Positions 1-11,625 of a stretch of DNA of 64,000 bases are shown here, piece after piece. The position numbers and the translations under genes were made by a program. Location: NCBI GenBank assembly GCA_019054805.1, contig JAHQIY010000003.1:1984001-2048000 (forward strand). Direction: 5' to 3'. Position 1 is the first letter of the stretch, and every line of letters starts with the position of its first letter. Under the pieces are notes generated by a model. It saw nothing but the letters and a program-made list of their open reading frames with translations. It was not told where the DNA came from and searched no databases. This DNA is from Brachionus manjavacas (taxonomy: Eukaryota; Rotifera; Eurotatoria; Ploima; Brachionidae).

Positions 1-780
1 ACTGATAAATTTTGAATAACTTTTAGTTTTTTGATTTTAGTTTCTGAGAATGAATTTGAACAAGGAAAAGCATAATTCAAGATTGATCCTATCAAAGATG
101 TGCAAAGATTACCTAATGTTTTTGGTTTTTAGATCCTAATTTCTATTTGAGAGATATTTTATTAAGTTAAGCCTTGAATTTCATCGCTCTTTTAATTCTC
201 TACCAAAGGTAAGCTTCGAGTCCAATGTGATGCCTAAAAATTTATCTTCTTCCTCATTATTTAAATTGTTACCATTAATTTTAAAGTCAAAATTGATTTA
301 AATTTTAGTTTTTCTATCAAAAATAATGTAACATAACTTTTCAATAGAAATTTTCATTTTCCATTTAAAAAACTATTTTTCAAGATCTTTTAGGTACTTA
401 TTATCTTTATATCTGAATAATATTCCTTGCCATCTTTAAATAGTCGAGGGATTTGTCTTCTAAGTTTTTTTGATATAAACTTATTTATTTTCCTCCAAAA
501 AAGTCTACTTGACAGTGGATTTTTTCCTGTTTTATTTATGAACTCGAGCCAGTTTTAGTTCAAAAATTAATTTAGACTGAGACGTAGATTAGATGTAAGC
601 TGATTAAAAGCTGCCTTAAGAGAAAGACATCTAAATTTTTTGAAGTCTTCTTACTTTTCTTCTTTCTTTAATTAATGCTACAAAATTTTTGGGTAAACTA
701 GATTTAGAAAACTTTTGAGAGAGGAGCAAGTTAACATTAGTGGATAAAGTCAAATTTCAAATTTGATTTTGATTGCTTTT
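1..780 (-). pseudogene. Internally deleted LINE ORF2 remnant (Jockey/I-like)
   Basis: Read on the minus strand, positions ~560-390 encode the linker between endonuclease and reverse transcriptase (NPLSSRLFWRKINKF). Positions ~345-200 give the post-catalytic RT part (KMKISIEKL, then DKFLGITLDSKLTF), and ~180-30 give TLGNLCTSLIGSILNYAFPC followed by SNSFSETKIKK. The same blocks occur in the same order in the LINE copies at 53.3-55.1 kb and in the palindrome arms, so this is one family. The catalytic palm with the ADD motif is missing between ~390 and ~345, so this copy is an internally deleted relic. Several stops are present. Its 3' end lies outside the window. Clade placement is by eye only. 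Confidence 0.8.
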
Positions 781-1059
781 TACCCCGAGAAGCATCAATA
801 ACAATTTATTTATTTATTTAATGAATTGAATTAACCTCCTTTAAGGAGAAGTAAAAAAAATAAAATTAAAATTTTTTTTGTGTTTTTGTGTTTTTTTTTT
901 AATAATGAAAAATTATTACTTAAAAATAAAATTTTAAAAATAAAAAAGGAACATTAGTTCGAAAATAGAAAAAGGCATGAAAGTTAGAAAGCAAGATAAT
1001 TTGGACCAAAATTCATGAATTACTATAAAATGTGTCAAAATAACAAAGAGAAAAATTAG

Positions 1060-1640
1060 CTAGATTAAAACAGTCTGTATTCCCAGAATGTCAATCAGGC
1101 TTCCGGCAGAAGAGAAGTACTCAAGACCACATTTTTAGAATTAACAAAACGATCGTCAATGGATTTAATAAAAAGAAAATGACTAGTGCCGTATTTTTTG
1201 ATCTAGAGAAAGCGTTTGATAAGACACCTCACACGGGAATAGTGAAAAAAATTTAAGCTTTGGCTTTTAAATAAAATTTGAAAAATTGGATAAAGAATTT
1301 TCTAGAAAATCGAGCTTTTCACGTTTTTCAAAATGCCTCATTTTCGAAACTAAAGTCAATTAGGGCCGGTATTCCACAGCAGTTGCCTTTCACCTACAAT
1401 TTTCATTTTATGTTTTAGAGATATAGAAAATAGTCTTCCGCTAGATGTACAAGTTGCACTTTTTTACTTACGATCTTAGTATTTGGTACACAAGCAAATT
1501 TAAAAACGAGATTAAAAAAACTAAAAAGAGCAGTAGACAATAAAGTCTCCTTTTTTTTAAAGTGGGGCTTTAAAATTATCAAATCGAAAACCTGTTCTGT
1601 CTTAAGAAAGTACTCGATAAAAATAAACAGCCATTATTAA
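1060..1640 (+). pseudogene. LINE reverse transcriptase fragment
   Basis: With two or three frame changes the plus strand reads FPECQSGFRQKRSTQDHIF, then AVFFDLEKAFDKTPHTG, then LRNxxxIxAGIPQQ, then a tail resembling NLKTRLKKLKRAVDNKVSFF and KWGFKIIKSKTCS. These match the order of RT fingers and palm blocks (SGFR...RSTQD; the D of DLEKAFD; GxPQ) in Jockey/CR1-type LINEs. The YADD core is eroded and stops are frequent. It is a dead, 5'- and 3'-truncated copy, distinct from the family at 1-780, which lies on the other strand. Confidence 0.75.
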
Positions 1641-2340
1641 ATTCCATAAAATTTATTTAAATAGCGTCAATTAAAATAGCAAGCTTACCTGAGAAAATTT
1701 TTTAAAAAAAGTAAAAATAATTGTTTTTTATCAAAAAAACAGTCAATTAATTATTAAAAAATTATAGAAAAATTTTCATAAAAAAATCCAAGTCATAATC
1801 ATTCATTATTTCTTTAATGCGTTCATCCAACAAAATATAGGGAGTCTGTCTTTTTATAAACTTTGCCTGTTCTTCATAGTATTTCAATACATCTCCAATT
1901 AACTCTATTGTCAGTTTCAGAATTAATTGTAAAAAAATATCCATCAATGGCCAATTGAGGTTTGTTTTTTTGAGATAAAGTTAAAAAGGCAGTTTCAATA
2001 TTTAAATTTGAAAAATTATCAATTAAAGATTCTATTTGGTTACAAGTCATCTAGAGAAATTAAATTCAAAGATAAAAAAAATTTGCTTTTTTTGAACTTG
2101 CTATTTATTAACGCGTATAATATTTTTAAAAAACAAAAATAATATTTTCTAGAACAAAAATACTGATGTTAGTGTCAATTATTTTTTGTTAGTACAATTA
2201 AATTAAATAATGTCAAATATGATTAAGATAGTAACTGTTTTATCTCTTTGACACCAAAATTGATTTAATTGAAACAAATATATATCCAAAAAAACTTTTT
2301 TTCAATAATTAATTAAAGACCTTCTAAAGCTGATTCCGAC

Positions 2341-3543
2341 AAGATGAGTTTATTGGTGTTATACAAAAAGGAAATTTTTGAGCTAGACAATATTCACTAT
2401 TCTCAAAATGTCTTTTATCGAAATCCCAAACAACTTAAGCCAAGATGAGTCCATTAAACCAGAACAAGTTAAAAAAACTAGAGGAAAGGGAAAAGTTTAC
2501 CTCCCTTTCTGTAGTTTTCGTAACTTAGAATCAGCTCAAGGAAATCTAGCTATGACTTTTGCCGATAACGATTGGACTTGTAAGCGGGCCACAGAGAATT
2601 TGCCTGGCGATGTCATTTGGTATCAATGTACAAAATGTACAATTCTCTATAGCTTTATAGTTTTAATGACTCTATCCTTATTGAAATGACAGACGAGGTT
2701 CATGATCATTCAAAATGGGAAAAGCAAAAGACGAATTATGTCATCAGAGAGCCAGCGAGAAGTAAAATCATTGAATACGAAAAAATGAGTAAGTAAATCT
2801 TTTAAATTTCTAAGTTTAAACATTCATTAATTTTTATTTTTTCAGATCTGAAACCATCGGCAATTCTAAAACGATATAAAACGACTCCCACTTAAACAAT
2901 GTCTCGATGAAATGTTCAATCTGGTTGAAAAATGGTCTAAAAGATACAATCCAGTTAATCAAGTATTAGATGGAAACAACGAAACGATTCAAGTGCCCAA
3001 TGCCAATTTCGAGATTTTTTATACGAAACCAATCATAACAACAAAAGATTGGACAGATGCTTATAAATGGCAACGCCTCGATAAACGTGTAATCAAAATC
3101 GGATCCAACTATTTCGTGCCCGGCAAAGAACGATTTTCAATAGACGACAACGAAGTCAAAACATATGCGACTGATAATTTTGATAATTTTACCGACTTCG
3201 ACGAGTTTATTCAAAACATTAATTCAATCAATGTTATTCAAGTTAATCGAGACGAATGGGAGCTAAGCACTTGCAGCTGCAAAGATTGGCTTAAGAATTA
3301 TAAATGTGATCATGTGATTGCAGTCTGTTCTCGGCTAAGTAAGTTTTTACTCAAATGAAACTCAAAATGTGAATGTTTTGTATATCAGCGTATCTGAAGA
3401 ATCAGATTCGGGCGATCCGCCTGTACAAGAGCCAATATCAAAAAAAATTCGTCTTGAAGAGACCCTAGCCGTTATTCCACAACTCCAAGTTAAAAAAAAA
3501 CGCGGTAGACCAGTTGGATCAAACAAACAAAAAAAAAAGTAAA
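2341..3543 (+). pseudogene. Core-deleted MULE transposase: FLYWCH-like N-terminus, SWIM finger, AT-hook
   Basis: The N-terminal ORF from 2408 reads to WYQCTKC and resumes after a frameshift as ILIEMTDEVHDHSKW, a FLYWCH-like C...C...H-x-H pattern. It then runs into a good donor (GTAAGT, 2788) and a polypyrimidine acceptor (TTTTTTCAG, ~2845). Right after NLKPSAILKRYK the sequence jumps, in another frame, to RLPLKQCLDEMFNLVEKW and the C-terminal domain with the SWIM zinc finger CSCKDWLKNYKCDH (C-x-C-x9-C-x-H, ~3270-3312). A last exon (3391-3543) ends with the AT-hook KKKRGRPVG. The MULE DDE domain that should separate the two halves is absent, so it cannot transpose by itself. No TIRs were found around it. 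The two DNA/protein-binding ends and their splice sites are better preserved than the deletion would suggest. Confidence 0.8.
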
Positions 3544-4020
3544 TTAAATATTATTTTTGTCTATATTTAATTATTTTGGTTCTAATTTGATACAAATTGT
3601 ATTACTTTTATTTATGTACCTTTTTTATTATAATAGAAATAAAAAAATACATTTGTTCCTTAGTTCAGTAATTTTGTTTTTTATTTCAATATTAATAACA
3701 TAACTGATAATTACATGCCATTTATTAATTCTCTATTTTTCACGCTGTTTATAAATGATTGCTAAATTCTTTATTCCAAAAATTCACCCAGATGGCCGGA
3801 AAAATAACCCGAATTACCCCTTTTGACTGTTAATTTTGCCCATATTTTTAAAACTGTTCTTTTTGGCAATTTTTTTTAATCATAATTTGCGACTGACACA
3901 TAATTTTACTTCTAGAGAATTTTACGAGCTTTTCAAAAATGTGTCTAGTTTTTGTACAGAAAAAATATTTTTTTAAGATATTGCAAAAGATTTTATAAAT
4001 AATTTAATTTTGATTTGGTA
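3544..4020. other. Non-coding AT-rich spacer
   Basis: I see no ORF or family match. Positions 3786-3840 hold scattered CCCG/ACCC motifs like those of the GGGTAA-rich element at 5.3-6.3 kb. Positions ~3910-3945 (GAATTTTACGAGCTTTTCAA) have an imperfect inverted counterpart near 6816-6835, so a large decayed inverted structure may surround 3.9-6.8 kb. Confidence 0.4.
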
Positions 4021-5224
4021 TAATTTTTTGTGTTTGAATTAGAAAATGTATCCAATGTTTAAATAACATTGAAAAAGTGCGATGCTTCAAATATTTTTTT
4101 CAGTTTCAAAAAAAAAATGACATTAAATACTTTGTTTTTTTTTTAAAATGTTGACTTTGGCTTTGTGATTTGATGATGCTTAAAGATAATATTTGTAGTT
4201 TAAAAAACTTACTACGCTCTGTTTTCCATTTTTCATAAATTGAGCGTTTTTTTAAAAGCACCAAACGAAAGTAAATTACCACTTATGTCAAAATTTTTTA
4301 ATTAGGTAAACTATGGTTGACCTGTTACTGGAACGATTCTTGTTCTCAGGTTTTATGAACTATTAGTTGACCTAATATAAAAATTGTTCACCTATTTTGA
4401 AGTTTTTTCATCTATTTAGAAAAAGACTAAATGTAATATTCAATAATAAGACAGAAAAAATAATTACATATAAAATTTAAAGTTGGGCGGAGTAGGTTAA
4501 TTTTGCGAAATAGATGAATCTATGTTCCCCAAAGTCAAACACTAAAAATGTGAAAAATTAATTTTAATTTTCTTTAATTTTTATTGTTTATGCTGAAAAT
4601 AAAGATTAAGTAGAAAGTGCATTTGGGTATTTGGGATTGTTGAAAGAATAATACCAACTCAAACAGATTAGAACAAATGCTAAGCTATTTCTAAAGCCCC
4701 TTCAATTTAAAAATAAAATAATTATTAACTAATTTTTATATCAGTTTTAAGAATCAGGCATTCTATTAAATAGCTTTATTTAATTTGTTCACATAATCTA
4801 AAAATGGTTCACCCTAATTCTATTTAGAACAAAAAAATTGGGTGAACCAATAGTTCTCAAAACCTGAGAACAAGAATTTTCCGGATAATAAGTGAACTAT
4901 GATTCACCTAACCGACTAGACCCAGTTTTTCAACGACTGAATATAAACTTTGATCTAAATGAATTTTTTATCTTTTTTTTTTCTTTCTATTTATTTTTTA
5001 TTTTATTTCTATTATTTAAATTTATTTAAGTTTTTCAAATTTTCAAACAAAAATTAAACTCATTCTATTTCACCAAATTCTATAAATTCAAATATGAAAA
5101 TGCTTGCAATATTAACTTTTTAAAATTATTTTTTTTTGAAACTGAAAAAAATATTTGAAACATCGCACTTTTTCAATGTTATTTAAACATTGGATACATT
5201 TTGTAATTCAAACACAAAAAATTA
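4021..5224. mobile_element. Non-autonomous TIR element (copy A), ~1.2 kb
   Basis: The first ~92 bp (TAATTTTTTGTGTTTGAATT...) recur inverted at ~5134-5224 with a few mismatches. A second, inner inverted pair lies at ~4303-4400 and ~4800-4921 and contains TTCTTGTTCTCAGGTTTT and its complement. The same outer and inner sequences occur again at 49651-52650, so this is a repeated family, not a chance hairpin. There is no transposase ORF. I could not find a convincing target-site duplication, so the superfamily is unassigned. Confidence 0.7.
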
Positions 5225-5309
5225 AACCATTTAAATATTTGATTATTTTATTTCATTAATTAAAAACTATAGACGATAACTAAAATATTTAAATAAGTAA
5301 AAATATATA

Positions 5310-6340
5310 GTAACATGGCCTAACCGGGTGACCTATTTTTTTTATTTTTTGTCTATCGACACAGTTTTGCATAAAAATGCGAAATTCGTTCACCCAATTA
5401 GACCGAAATTTTCGGGTCACCCCATTAGTACATGGGGTTAATAGGGTGAGGGGCAATTAGGTTAATGGGGTTAACCCATTTGCCCCATTTTTTTGTACAG
5501 TTACCCCGAAAATTCACCCGGTTAGCCGAATTTTAACCCAATTACCCCGTTTTTTCACCCGGTTGCCCCGTTTTTTCAACTATTTAACCCTACTTTCTAA
5601 AACAAAAGAAAAAATTAATTATATTTTAGTTGCTTTTTTAAAAAAAAAGAGAGTTTTTTTACAAAAATTTATTTGAAATTTCAAAAATCTTAACAAAAAT
5701 AAATTATCGTAACGGGAACAAATTTTAACAAATTTTGAGTTTTTATACATTAACGAAGCTTAATTTAAATTATTTTAAATATTTTAAAGAAAAATAACTT
5801 TTTTAAACAAATTTTTAATTTTTAATTTTTACATTTTGCACATAAAAATTCCATAGTTTTATCTTTTTTATTCTCTATTGGTAAACAATTATAGCACGAC
5901 CAACTGGTACAACTTTCACATGTTAGCCAACTATTTTTGCTAGAATTACCTAAATCGAAGTTAATTTTACAAATAAAACAAATTATAGAATTATCAACTA
6001 TTTCATTTTGCTTTTTTTATTAACACTCCTAGTTGTTAGACTTTCTAAATTCTCGTTTTTTTATCAATTTTTTTCTTTTTTTACTGTTTTTTCTTCAGTT
6101 TGTGCACGTGCGTCATCTTCAGTTAAAGATTGAGCATAGTCTCTTTTCAATTTTTTTCTCTTTTCATTTACTTTTTTATTTTGAGAAAAAATTAATTTCG
6201 GGTAAATGGGTTAAACAGGTGAATTTGCCGGTTAACCGGGTGAGTTTTTGGCATAAATAGGTGATACCCCATTAACCCCTTTGCAACTATAAATTCAAAG
6301 TTATACCCCATTAACCCCTTTGCCCCTGAAATTCACACCA
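5310..6340. mobile_element. GGGTAA/TTACCCC-rich degenerate element
   Basis: Both ends are built from irregular GGGTAA, GGTGA and ACCCC words (5325-5580 and 6195-6330), and parts of one end are the complement of the other (for example TAACCGGGTGA at ~5321 and ACCGGGTGAG at ~6235). The interior is ordinary AT-rich DNA with a zinc-finger remnant on the minus strand. The words are not a fixed tandem unit, so this is not a telomere repeat. It is best read as a decayed transposon with word-rich ends. Exact boundaries are uncertain. Confidence 0.45.
5825..6180 (-). pseudogene. Transposase C-terminal zinc-finger remnant
   Basis: The minus strand encodes CFICKINFD...WLTCESCTSWSCYNC...FLCAKCKN, a C-x2-C...C-x2-C-x4-C-x2-C...C-x2-C pattern. 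This arrangement is common at the very C-terminus of pogo/jerky-type and related invertebrate transposases. Upstream (6180-6060) a second frame reads RDYAQSLTEDDARAQTEEK. A frameshift and stops separate the two pieces. Nothing catalytic is left. It sits inside the GGGTAA-rich element and probably is its only coding relic. Confidence 0.55.
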
Positions 6341-7874
6341 AAAAAGAACTCATGTTATTTTTTTATCAATCTTATTCAAATTTTAGGGTGACGTTCTTGA
6401 TTCTCTTTGGAACTTATAGGCTAAATAGGTAATTTGGAATAAATAAAATTCACCAGCTTTGACCAATTCTCCCAAATACATAATTTGTTCCAAAATCACC
6501 CCTTTTGACAAAATTAATTTTTGAGTCAAAATTTGGAGGCTAAGATAAAATAATCAATGAAAAAAGGATCGTTTTTTATAAATTTTGGCTCCTGAAAAAT
6601 ATAAAAAATATATAATCTTAGGAAAATTTATTAGTTTTCAGCTAGAAAAAAAAAAAATTTATAAGTTGTCACCCCATTCACACATTAAATAATTGCCCCA
6701 TCTTACTATAATAGACTTAAATGAGGCGAAATTTTTTTTGTATTTTATTTCCCTATCTTCGTCATCTATGAAGCATGTTCTTTCATAGATGAGTCATTTT
6801 TTTGAAAAGCTCGTGAAATTCTCCTTAAGAAAAATTGTTAGTTGGGAGTCACTAGGGTAGTCAAGATTCTATAAAGGTAAATTTTAAATTATAGTTGAAT
6901 TTAAAATTACCTTAATAAATTGCTTGACTTAATTTTTTAAAAAACTTAATTTTTAAAAAAAAATTAAATTTAAATTTGGAAACAACTGAATAAACAACTG
7001 GTGAAGAATTGTGAACAAAGATACAATTTCTTTAGAAAAAGAGTAGTGAATGTATCGAACAAATTGGATAAAGATATAAATTCAAATTCTATTAACGTTT
7101 TCAAAAACAAAATTGATTTGATTGAGCTATTATGATGAGATTAAACCCTTATTTCATGTGCCTAGCAAATTGTAGCTAATTATTTATTATTATTATTATT
7201 ATTATAAAAGAAAAATTTACGGGACAATAAAAAATAAAGTGATGTGTCACTGATTCAGTAAATTTTTTTTTTTTAGATTAAACAATGAGAGTTATATATT
7301 TACTCCTTCCCTTCTTCTCTCCCTCAGAATTGATTTTTAATCTTAATTAACTAATATTTACTTTTCAAAATATTAGATAAAAAGGAATTTATCTAATTTT
7401 TTTAAAGAAATTTACCAAACTGATAAAAAAAAAATTTAATACTAAAACTAAAACTAAAACAATTAAAAGTTAATATATAAAATTAAAATTTAGTTACCTT
7501 AGTTGTAAAATATTTGTTAGAACTCAACTCTTTCTTTTTATGTCAAAATACATATCTTCTTTTCCCCAATTGAGCGACTATATAAAATTCTTTTACTTCA
7601 ATTATAAATATTTTATATTTTATTTTTGATAATTCTCTATCTAGTTTTTAATAAACATAATTTTTCTTAGCTTATAAATTTTCGTATAAATTTTTTAATG
7701 CGTGAATAGTGTAATTGCCATCTTAATATTTAATCTTTTTTTTCTGAAGCTTCATCTACAATCTGTAAACATGTGCCACATGTAACATCTTATTTCGATG
7801 TATGTCTTTTTAACTTTCTTTAAATTATATTTCACCTTACTTTACTTTATTTTGATTTTTTATTTTATAATTTA
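6341..7874. other. AT-rich intergenic DNA
   Basis: No supported gene. A short (TTA)n run lies at about 7182-7206. Around 6770-6800 there is a local hairpin (CATCTATGAAGCATGTTCTTTCATAGATG). The rest is low-complexity A/T sequence. Confidence 0.6.
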
Positions 7875-7920
7875 TTCTGAAGGAGCTATAGTTCGGTACA
7901 GAGAACAAATAAATAAATAA
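7875..7920 (+). repeat. LINE 3'-tail motif (hairpin + AAATA repeats)
   Basis: The segment reads CTGAAGGAGCTATAGTTCGG then TACAGAGAACAAATAAATAAATAA. Versions of the same ~45-nt motif occur at 44279, 50630 and 53383-53341 (minus), the last at the very 3' end of a LINE. GAGC pairs with GTTC across a 4-nt loop (one G-U pair). It is most likely the 3' end of an extremely 5'-truncated LINE insertion. Confidence 0.7.
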
Positions 7921-8670
7921 GCATAGATTCATAATTAACGATTTTTTTAATTGCAAAAAAACAATATTTTTATTTTTTTCAGTTCAATTCTAAATTTTTG
8001 TGACATATTGAAAAAGGCATAGTTAACGTTTTTCTTCAGTCAAATAAATAAATGATTTTAGTTAAAATTCGGGTCTGTTATACCTCAATATCATTGATAT
8101 TGAATTTTCAATATCACACTTGTTATTGAAATTAATTAATTGATGTTCAAATTTTATTTTATTTTAATATCAAAATTTGTCAATTTAAAAAAAGATAAAT
8201 CAAGTTTTAATTTTAATTTTTAATTAATTTTTACATTTTGGTAGTCTTCCTATTTTTCTCTTTTCTAAAACACACGTATTTTTTAATTAGTTAATTAATT
8301 ACGTATCTTTTGAAAAATTCTATTTATAGTTACGGGAGACACGCCAACTAAAGTTTTTATAACATTATGGCAGACTTGGAGACTCCAATGGAATATTATT
8401 TTTAGAATTTTTCCCAAAGGTAGATCAAATTGAGAGAAAAAAACAATTATTTCTATATGACTTGGATTCACCGCAAGTTGTTCATAGCAAATAATACTTG
8501 TATTTCTTTTTTTTAAATTTTACCAAAGAGAGTCTTTGAATTCTGTACACATTTTGGACCTTAAAAAAGCTAAGAATCAAATACAAATGAATTAGAACAA
8601 TAGAGGCATACGCGATTCGAATCATAGAAAAAAAAGGCTCCTACCGAGGTAGAGGTAACCGATATTTTTG
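7921..8670. other. AT-rich intergenic DNA
   Basis: No gene or recognisable repeat was found. The TATA-rich stretches are not distinguishable from background. Confidence 0.6.
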
Positions 8671-8677
8671 GTGTGTT

Positions 8678-8850
8678 TTCAGTCTAGTGATGTGTTAGCA
8701 TACCTTGATTATAAATTGAAACTATTAAGCCTTAAAAAATTTACTTTCAAATCTAAAGACTCTGAATCGTTTTTCAATGAAATAGATGACAGTTCAGACA
8801 TCTTTGATATCGTTGCAGATAGACATAAAGATCTGGCTGAAGATGTGTAA
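8678..8850 (+). CDS. Possible exon of an unrecognised gene
   Basis: A clean acceptor (GTGTTTTCAG, ending 8681 or nearby) is followed by an open frame reading SSDVLAYLDYKLKLLSLKKF and on through an acidic stretch (FFNEIDDSSDIFDIVADRHK) to a stop at 8848-8850. A possible donor (GTAAAG) overlaps the stop, so the frame could also continue by splicing. The codon mix is more protein-like than its surroundings. I do not recognise the family and found no partner exons. It could equally be a transposase fragment. Confidence 0.3.
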
Positions 8851-9938
8851 AGATGGCAAAAGCCATCTTTATATATTGAAGGAAGTTAATGGAAATAACT
8901 TTAAAAAATTACATAATTTTTTATTATAACTATCATAACTTTATTATAAAATTTAATTTAAATAAAGAAATCTCAAAATAAAATTAACTTTTTCTTCAAA
9001 TTTGATTTTGAGTAACGATAGCTGCAAAGTTATCTATCTATGTAGTTTAGCGATCTGCTTAGAATAAATTCCAAATATTCCGAAAGGGAAGTTGGGACTA
9101 GACGAACAGGATGTTCCTAATTCGGGAAAAAAAAAAAATTTAATTCCAGTTTACGGGATAAATCACAAAACTTAATTTGAGCAAGGATTTTCGGGAACCG
9201 ATAACTTCGGATTAACCAGGTTGACTGCAGTAATAAAATGAAAATATCCTACCAATATTTTTAAAATAAAAAATTTCAAAATACACTTCACAAAAATGAG
9301 TTTATAAATTTAAATTTAATAATCGATTTTATCATTAGGCTGAGGAAACATTTTTATTTTTTTAAATCTTCATAACATGTAAAGCATTTTATATTAAAAT
9401 TATTTAAATTAAATCAAAGATTAATTTTAATATCTAAAGATAAAATGTTTGAAACATCAACTTCAAGATGCCGGAAACACCAATAATTTGTTTAAATTGA
9501 TCTATTATTATTATTATGTGAAATTCAGTACAAAATGAAAAAAAAAGAAGAGAAAAAATCTAGAAAAATTGAATAAGTTTTATTCTAAAGGTTTGAATGC
9601 ACCATGACGCAACATTCAAAGTTGCATCAAAAATTAAGGTCTGCTAAATTTGCAGAGATTTTATAGCGTAGTGCATTTTGCAGAGATTTTGCACACCATT
9701 AGCAGACTTTTACAATTGATGAAAATTAAATAATTGCGTAGTTATTTTTCAAATTTTAACATGCTTAAGCATTGAGTTTTAATTAAACAAAGTAATTTCA
9801 AAATTTCAAAAAAGTTAAATAGAAAAAAAAACTTGCCATTTAAACTTTTAGAAAAATTTTTTTTTAATTTTTCAACAATTTGGTCTGTTCGTTTGTAGTG
9901 AACTTCACAGAACCTCTTATTATTTTTTTTCTGACTAC
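8851..9938. other. Intergenic DNA with a pogo-like element end
   Basis: No ORF. At ~9207-9232 the sequence TTCGGATTAACCAGGTTGAC followed by TGCAG then TA looks like the terminal end of a pogo/Tigger-type element (complement begins CTGCAGTCAACCTGG). Positions 9060-9200 contain short words (GGGATAA, GGAACCGATAA) of the same type. The other end was not found. Confidence 0.45.
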
Positions 9939-10746
9939 CTGAAACTCAATCGAGACACTTTTTTAAAAACAGAATATTCATCAACTTTGTTTCGCTGTAA
10001 TATATTTGAATTAATATTAAAATATCATTTAAGGCCATAATTCGGAAAACTTAAAGTGGATTTAAAATTTTTAAATAAAGATTTTAGAAGAATCAATTAA
10101 AGATCAATTAGAAAAAAAGATTTGTTTTTTTTTTAAATTAAAAAAATTAAAAAAAATTAAAAAAAATTAAAAAAGCTTATTTCTTATATTAAGTTTTGGT
10201 CATGTGGTCAAGATCGTGAACTTCCAGTTGCCGTAATTTTTTTATCAGTTTCTAAAGCATAAAATTTCCTTAAGATTGCACATCTAGTAAAACCACGTAA
10301 GAATGTAGCTCACTTGATTTAATACTCAATTTATTTGAAAATTAAATTTGAGTGAAATGATGAGAAAACCAAAAGAAAATTTTAAATAAATTTTTCTTAA
10401 AATTTTGTTTAAAATTATCAAAATTCTTTGTGAATAAATAAAAACTAAAGAGATAAATTTAAAAAAAAATCTAAAAACTACTCACCGTTTTGAAGTCGAT
10501 AACATCTTCAAAGAGAACAAAATTGTCCAAATTGGTAGGCGGATTATCAGTGATATAGAAGCGATCATCGCACACCAACAACAATTTAAACATGAACTTA
10601 TTCAAAAAAACGTTCTTCTTATTTTCCTCGATGCAAGACTCTTGGTCATAGTATTCGACATTTTCGGCGCCCAGTTTTTGCGCCAAAAAACCTTCCAATC
10701 GAGTGTTTAAACGCTTTGTTGATTGGGCCCGACTTCTCGACGCCAT
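9939..10746 (-). CDS. C12orf56-like protein, 5' exons
   Basis: Exon 1 (10746-10483) encodes 88 residues starting MASRSRAQSTKRLNTRLEGF, then CIEENKK, FKLLLVCDDRFYITDNPP and VLFEDVIDFKT. It ends at a strong donor (ACG/GTGAGT) in phase 0. The order N-R-L-x-x-F-L, C-I, Y-I/L-T-E/D-N-P-P, and D-V-x-x-F resembles the N-terminus of the vertebrate C12orf56 family, whose function is unknown. A plausible second exon is 9994-9939 (acceptor TTACAG, donor CAG/GTAGTC, 56 nt, reading RNKVDEYSVFKKV). I found no convincing further exons before the transposon-rich region below 9 kb, so the gene is either incomplete here or has long introns. The start is the first ATG of the open frame and fits the family length. 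Exon 2 is much less certain than exon 1. Confidence 0.6.
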
Positions 10747-10942
10747 TCACACTAATCAATGCAAAAACAAAATACCAATTTGAGCTGTATCACAGTAAGT
10801 ATGATTCAAGGTAAATTCAGTGTCGCATTTTTTTCCAAAAGCTAAATTTAATTGCCTAAAAATAAAACTAAACAATGTTGGTTATTATGTAAGACATTAT
10901 TTTACTTAGTAGATTTTTTATCGAATTTTACATTAGTAGTCT

Positions 10943-11155
10943 CTATTGGCAACAGAATGATATTGATTTAAGTGAGCTTGTTTTCACAAAGTCTGCACTG
11001 TGATTTTGGATTTTTTCTCCTCTTACGTAATCAATCAGCTCGATATCTTTGTTGTCTTTTAAATTTTTAAATTGATAGCGTATTTTGTATTTCCGAGCTG
11101 AAAATTGATCTGAAATTAATTTGTGGTCTTGTTTTTCGTGAATGCAAGCACGCAA
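10943..11155 (-). pseudogene. Unrecognised 70-codon ORF, perhaps a FLYWCH relic
   Basis: The frame reads MRACIHEKQDHKLISDQFSA then a basic stretch and IQNHSADFVKTSS. The C...H and final N-H-S-A-D spacing recalls the end of FLYWCH-type fingers found in MULE transposases elsewhere in this window, but no full finger is present. It lies just upstream of the C12orf56-like gene on the same strand, and no splice or promoter signal ties it to that gene. Confidence 0.3.
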
Positions 11156-11625
11156 TCAAAACAGATTGATTTCCCATGGTGAATTTTTTAGTATCCCAAA
11201 ATTCAGCCTTGAGCTAATCTATTTAGGGACCAAAAAGTACTTGTGATTATGAATTAATTCAAAACATAATTAATACAATTGTTTTATTTTTATTAAATTA
11301 AAAAAAAGGTTTTTTTTTTTTGTGCTCTAGTGATGTGGACGGATACCTTCAAAAAAGATTATTTTGATTAAAGTGCACACGCGGCAAAAATTTTGGTTAA
11401 AATTTTTTTTAAATAAAAACACTTTTTCATTGTATCTAATCCTTTTTTAATTAAAATAAAATTAGTTGTTTTGTTTTATTAAGTTTCACAGTGCAATAGT
11501 ATGATCTCATGCATTTAGCAAGTCAATCTGATCTGGATTTAGAAATTTAATTTTTTTTAGTATTCTTTTCCCTATTTGTTATTTTCTTTATTATTAGCTT
11601 GGGCTAGAAGGGGCCAATTATTATT

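Noticed and set aside
6033..6260. 75-codon Phe/Leu-rich plus-strand ORF
   Set aside because: It is antisense to the Lys-rich transposase relic and made of T-runs. No signal or domain supports it.
5320..6330. Interstitial telomere repeat
   Set aside because: The GGGTAA-like words vary in length and spacing, alternate strands and do not form a tandem array.
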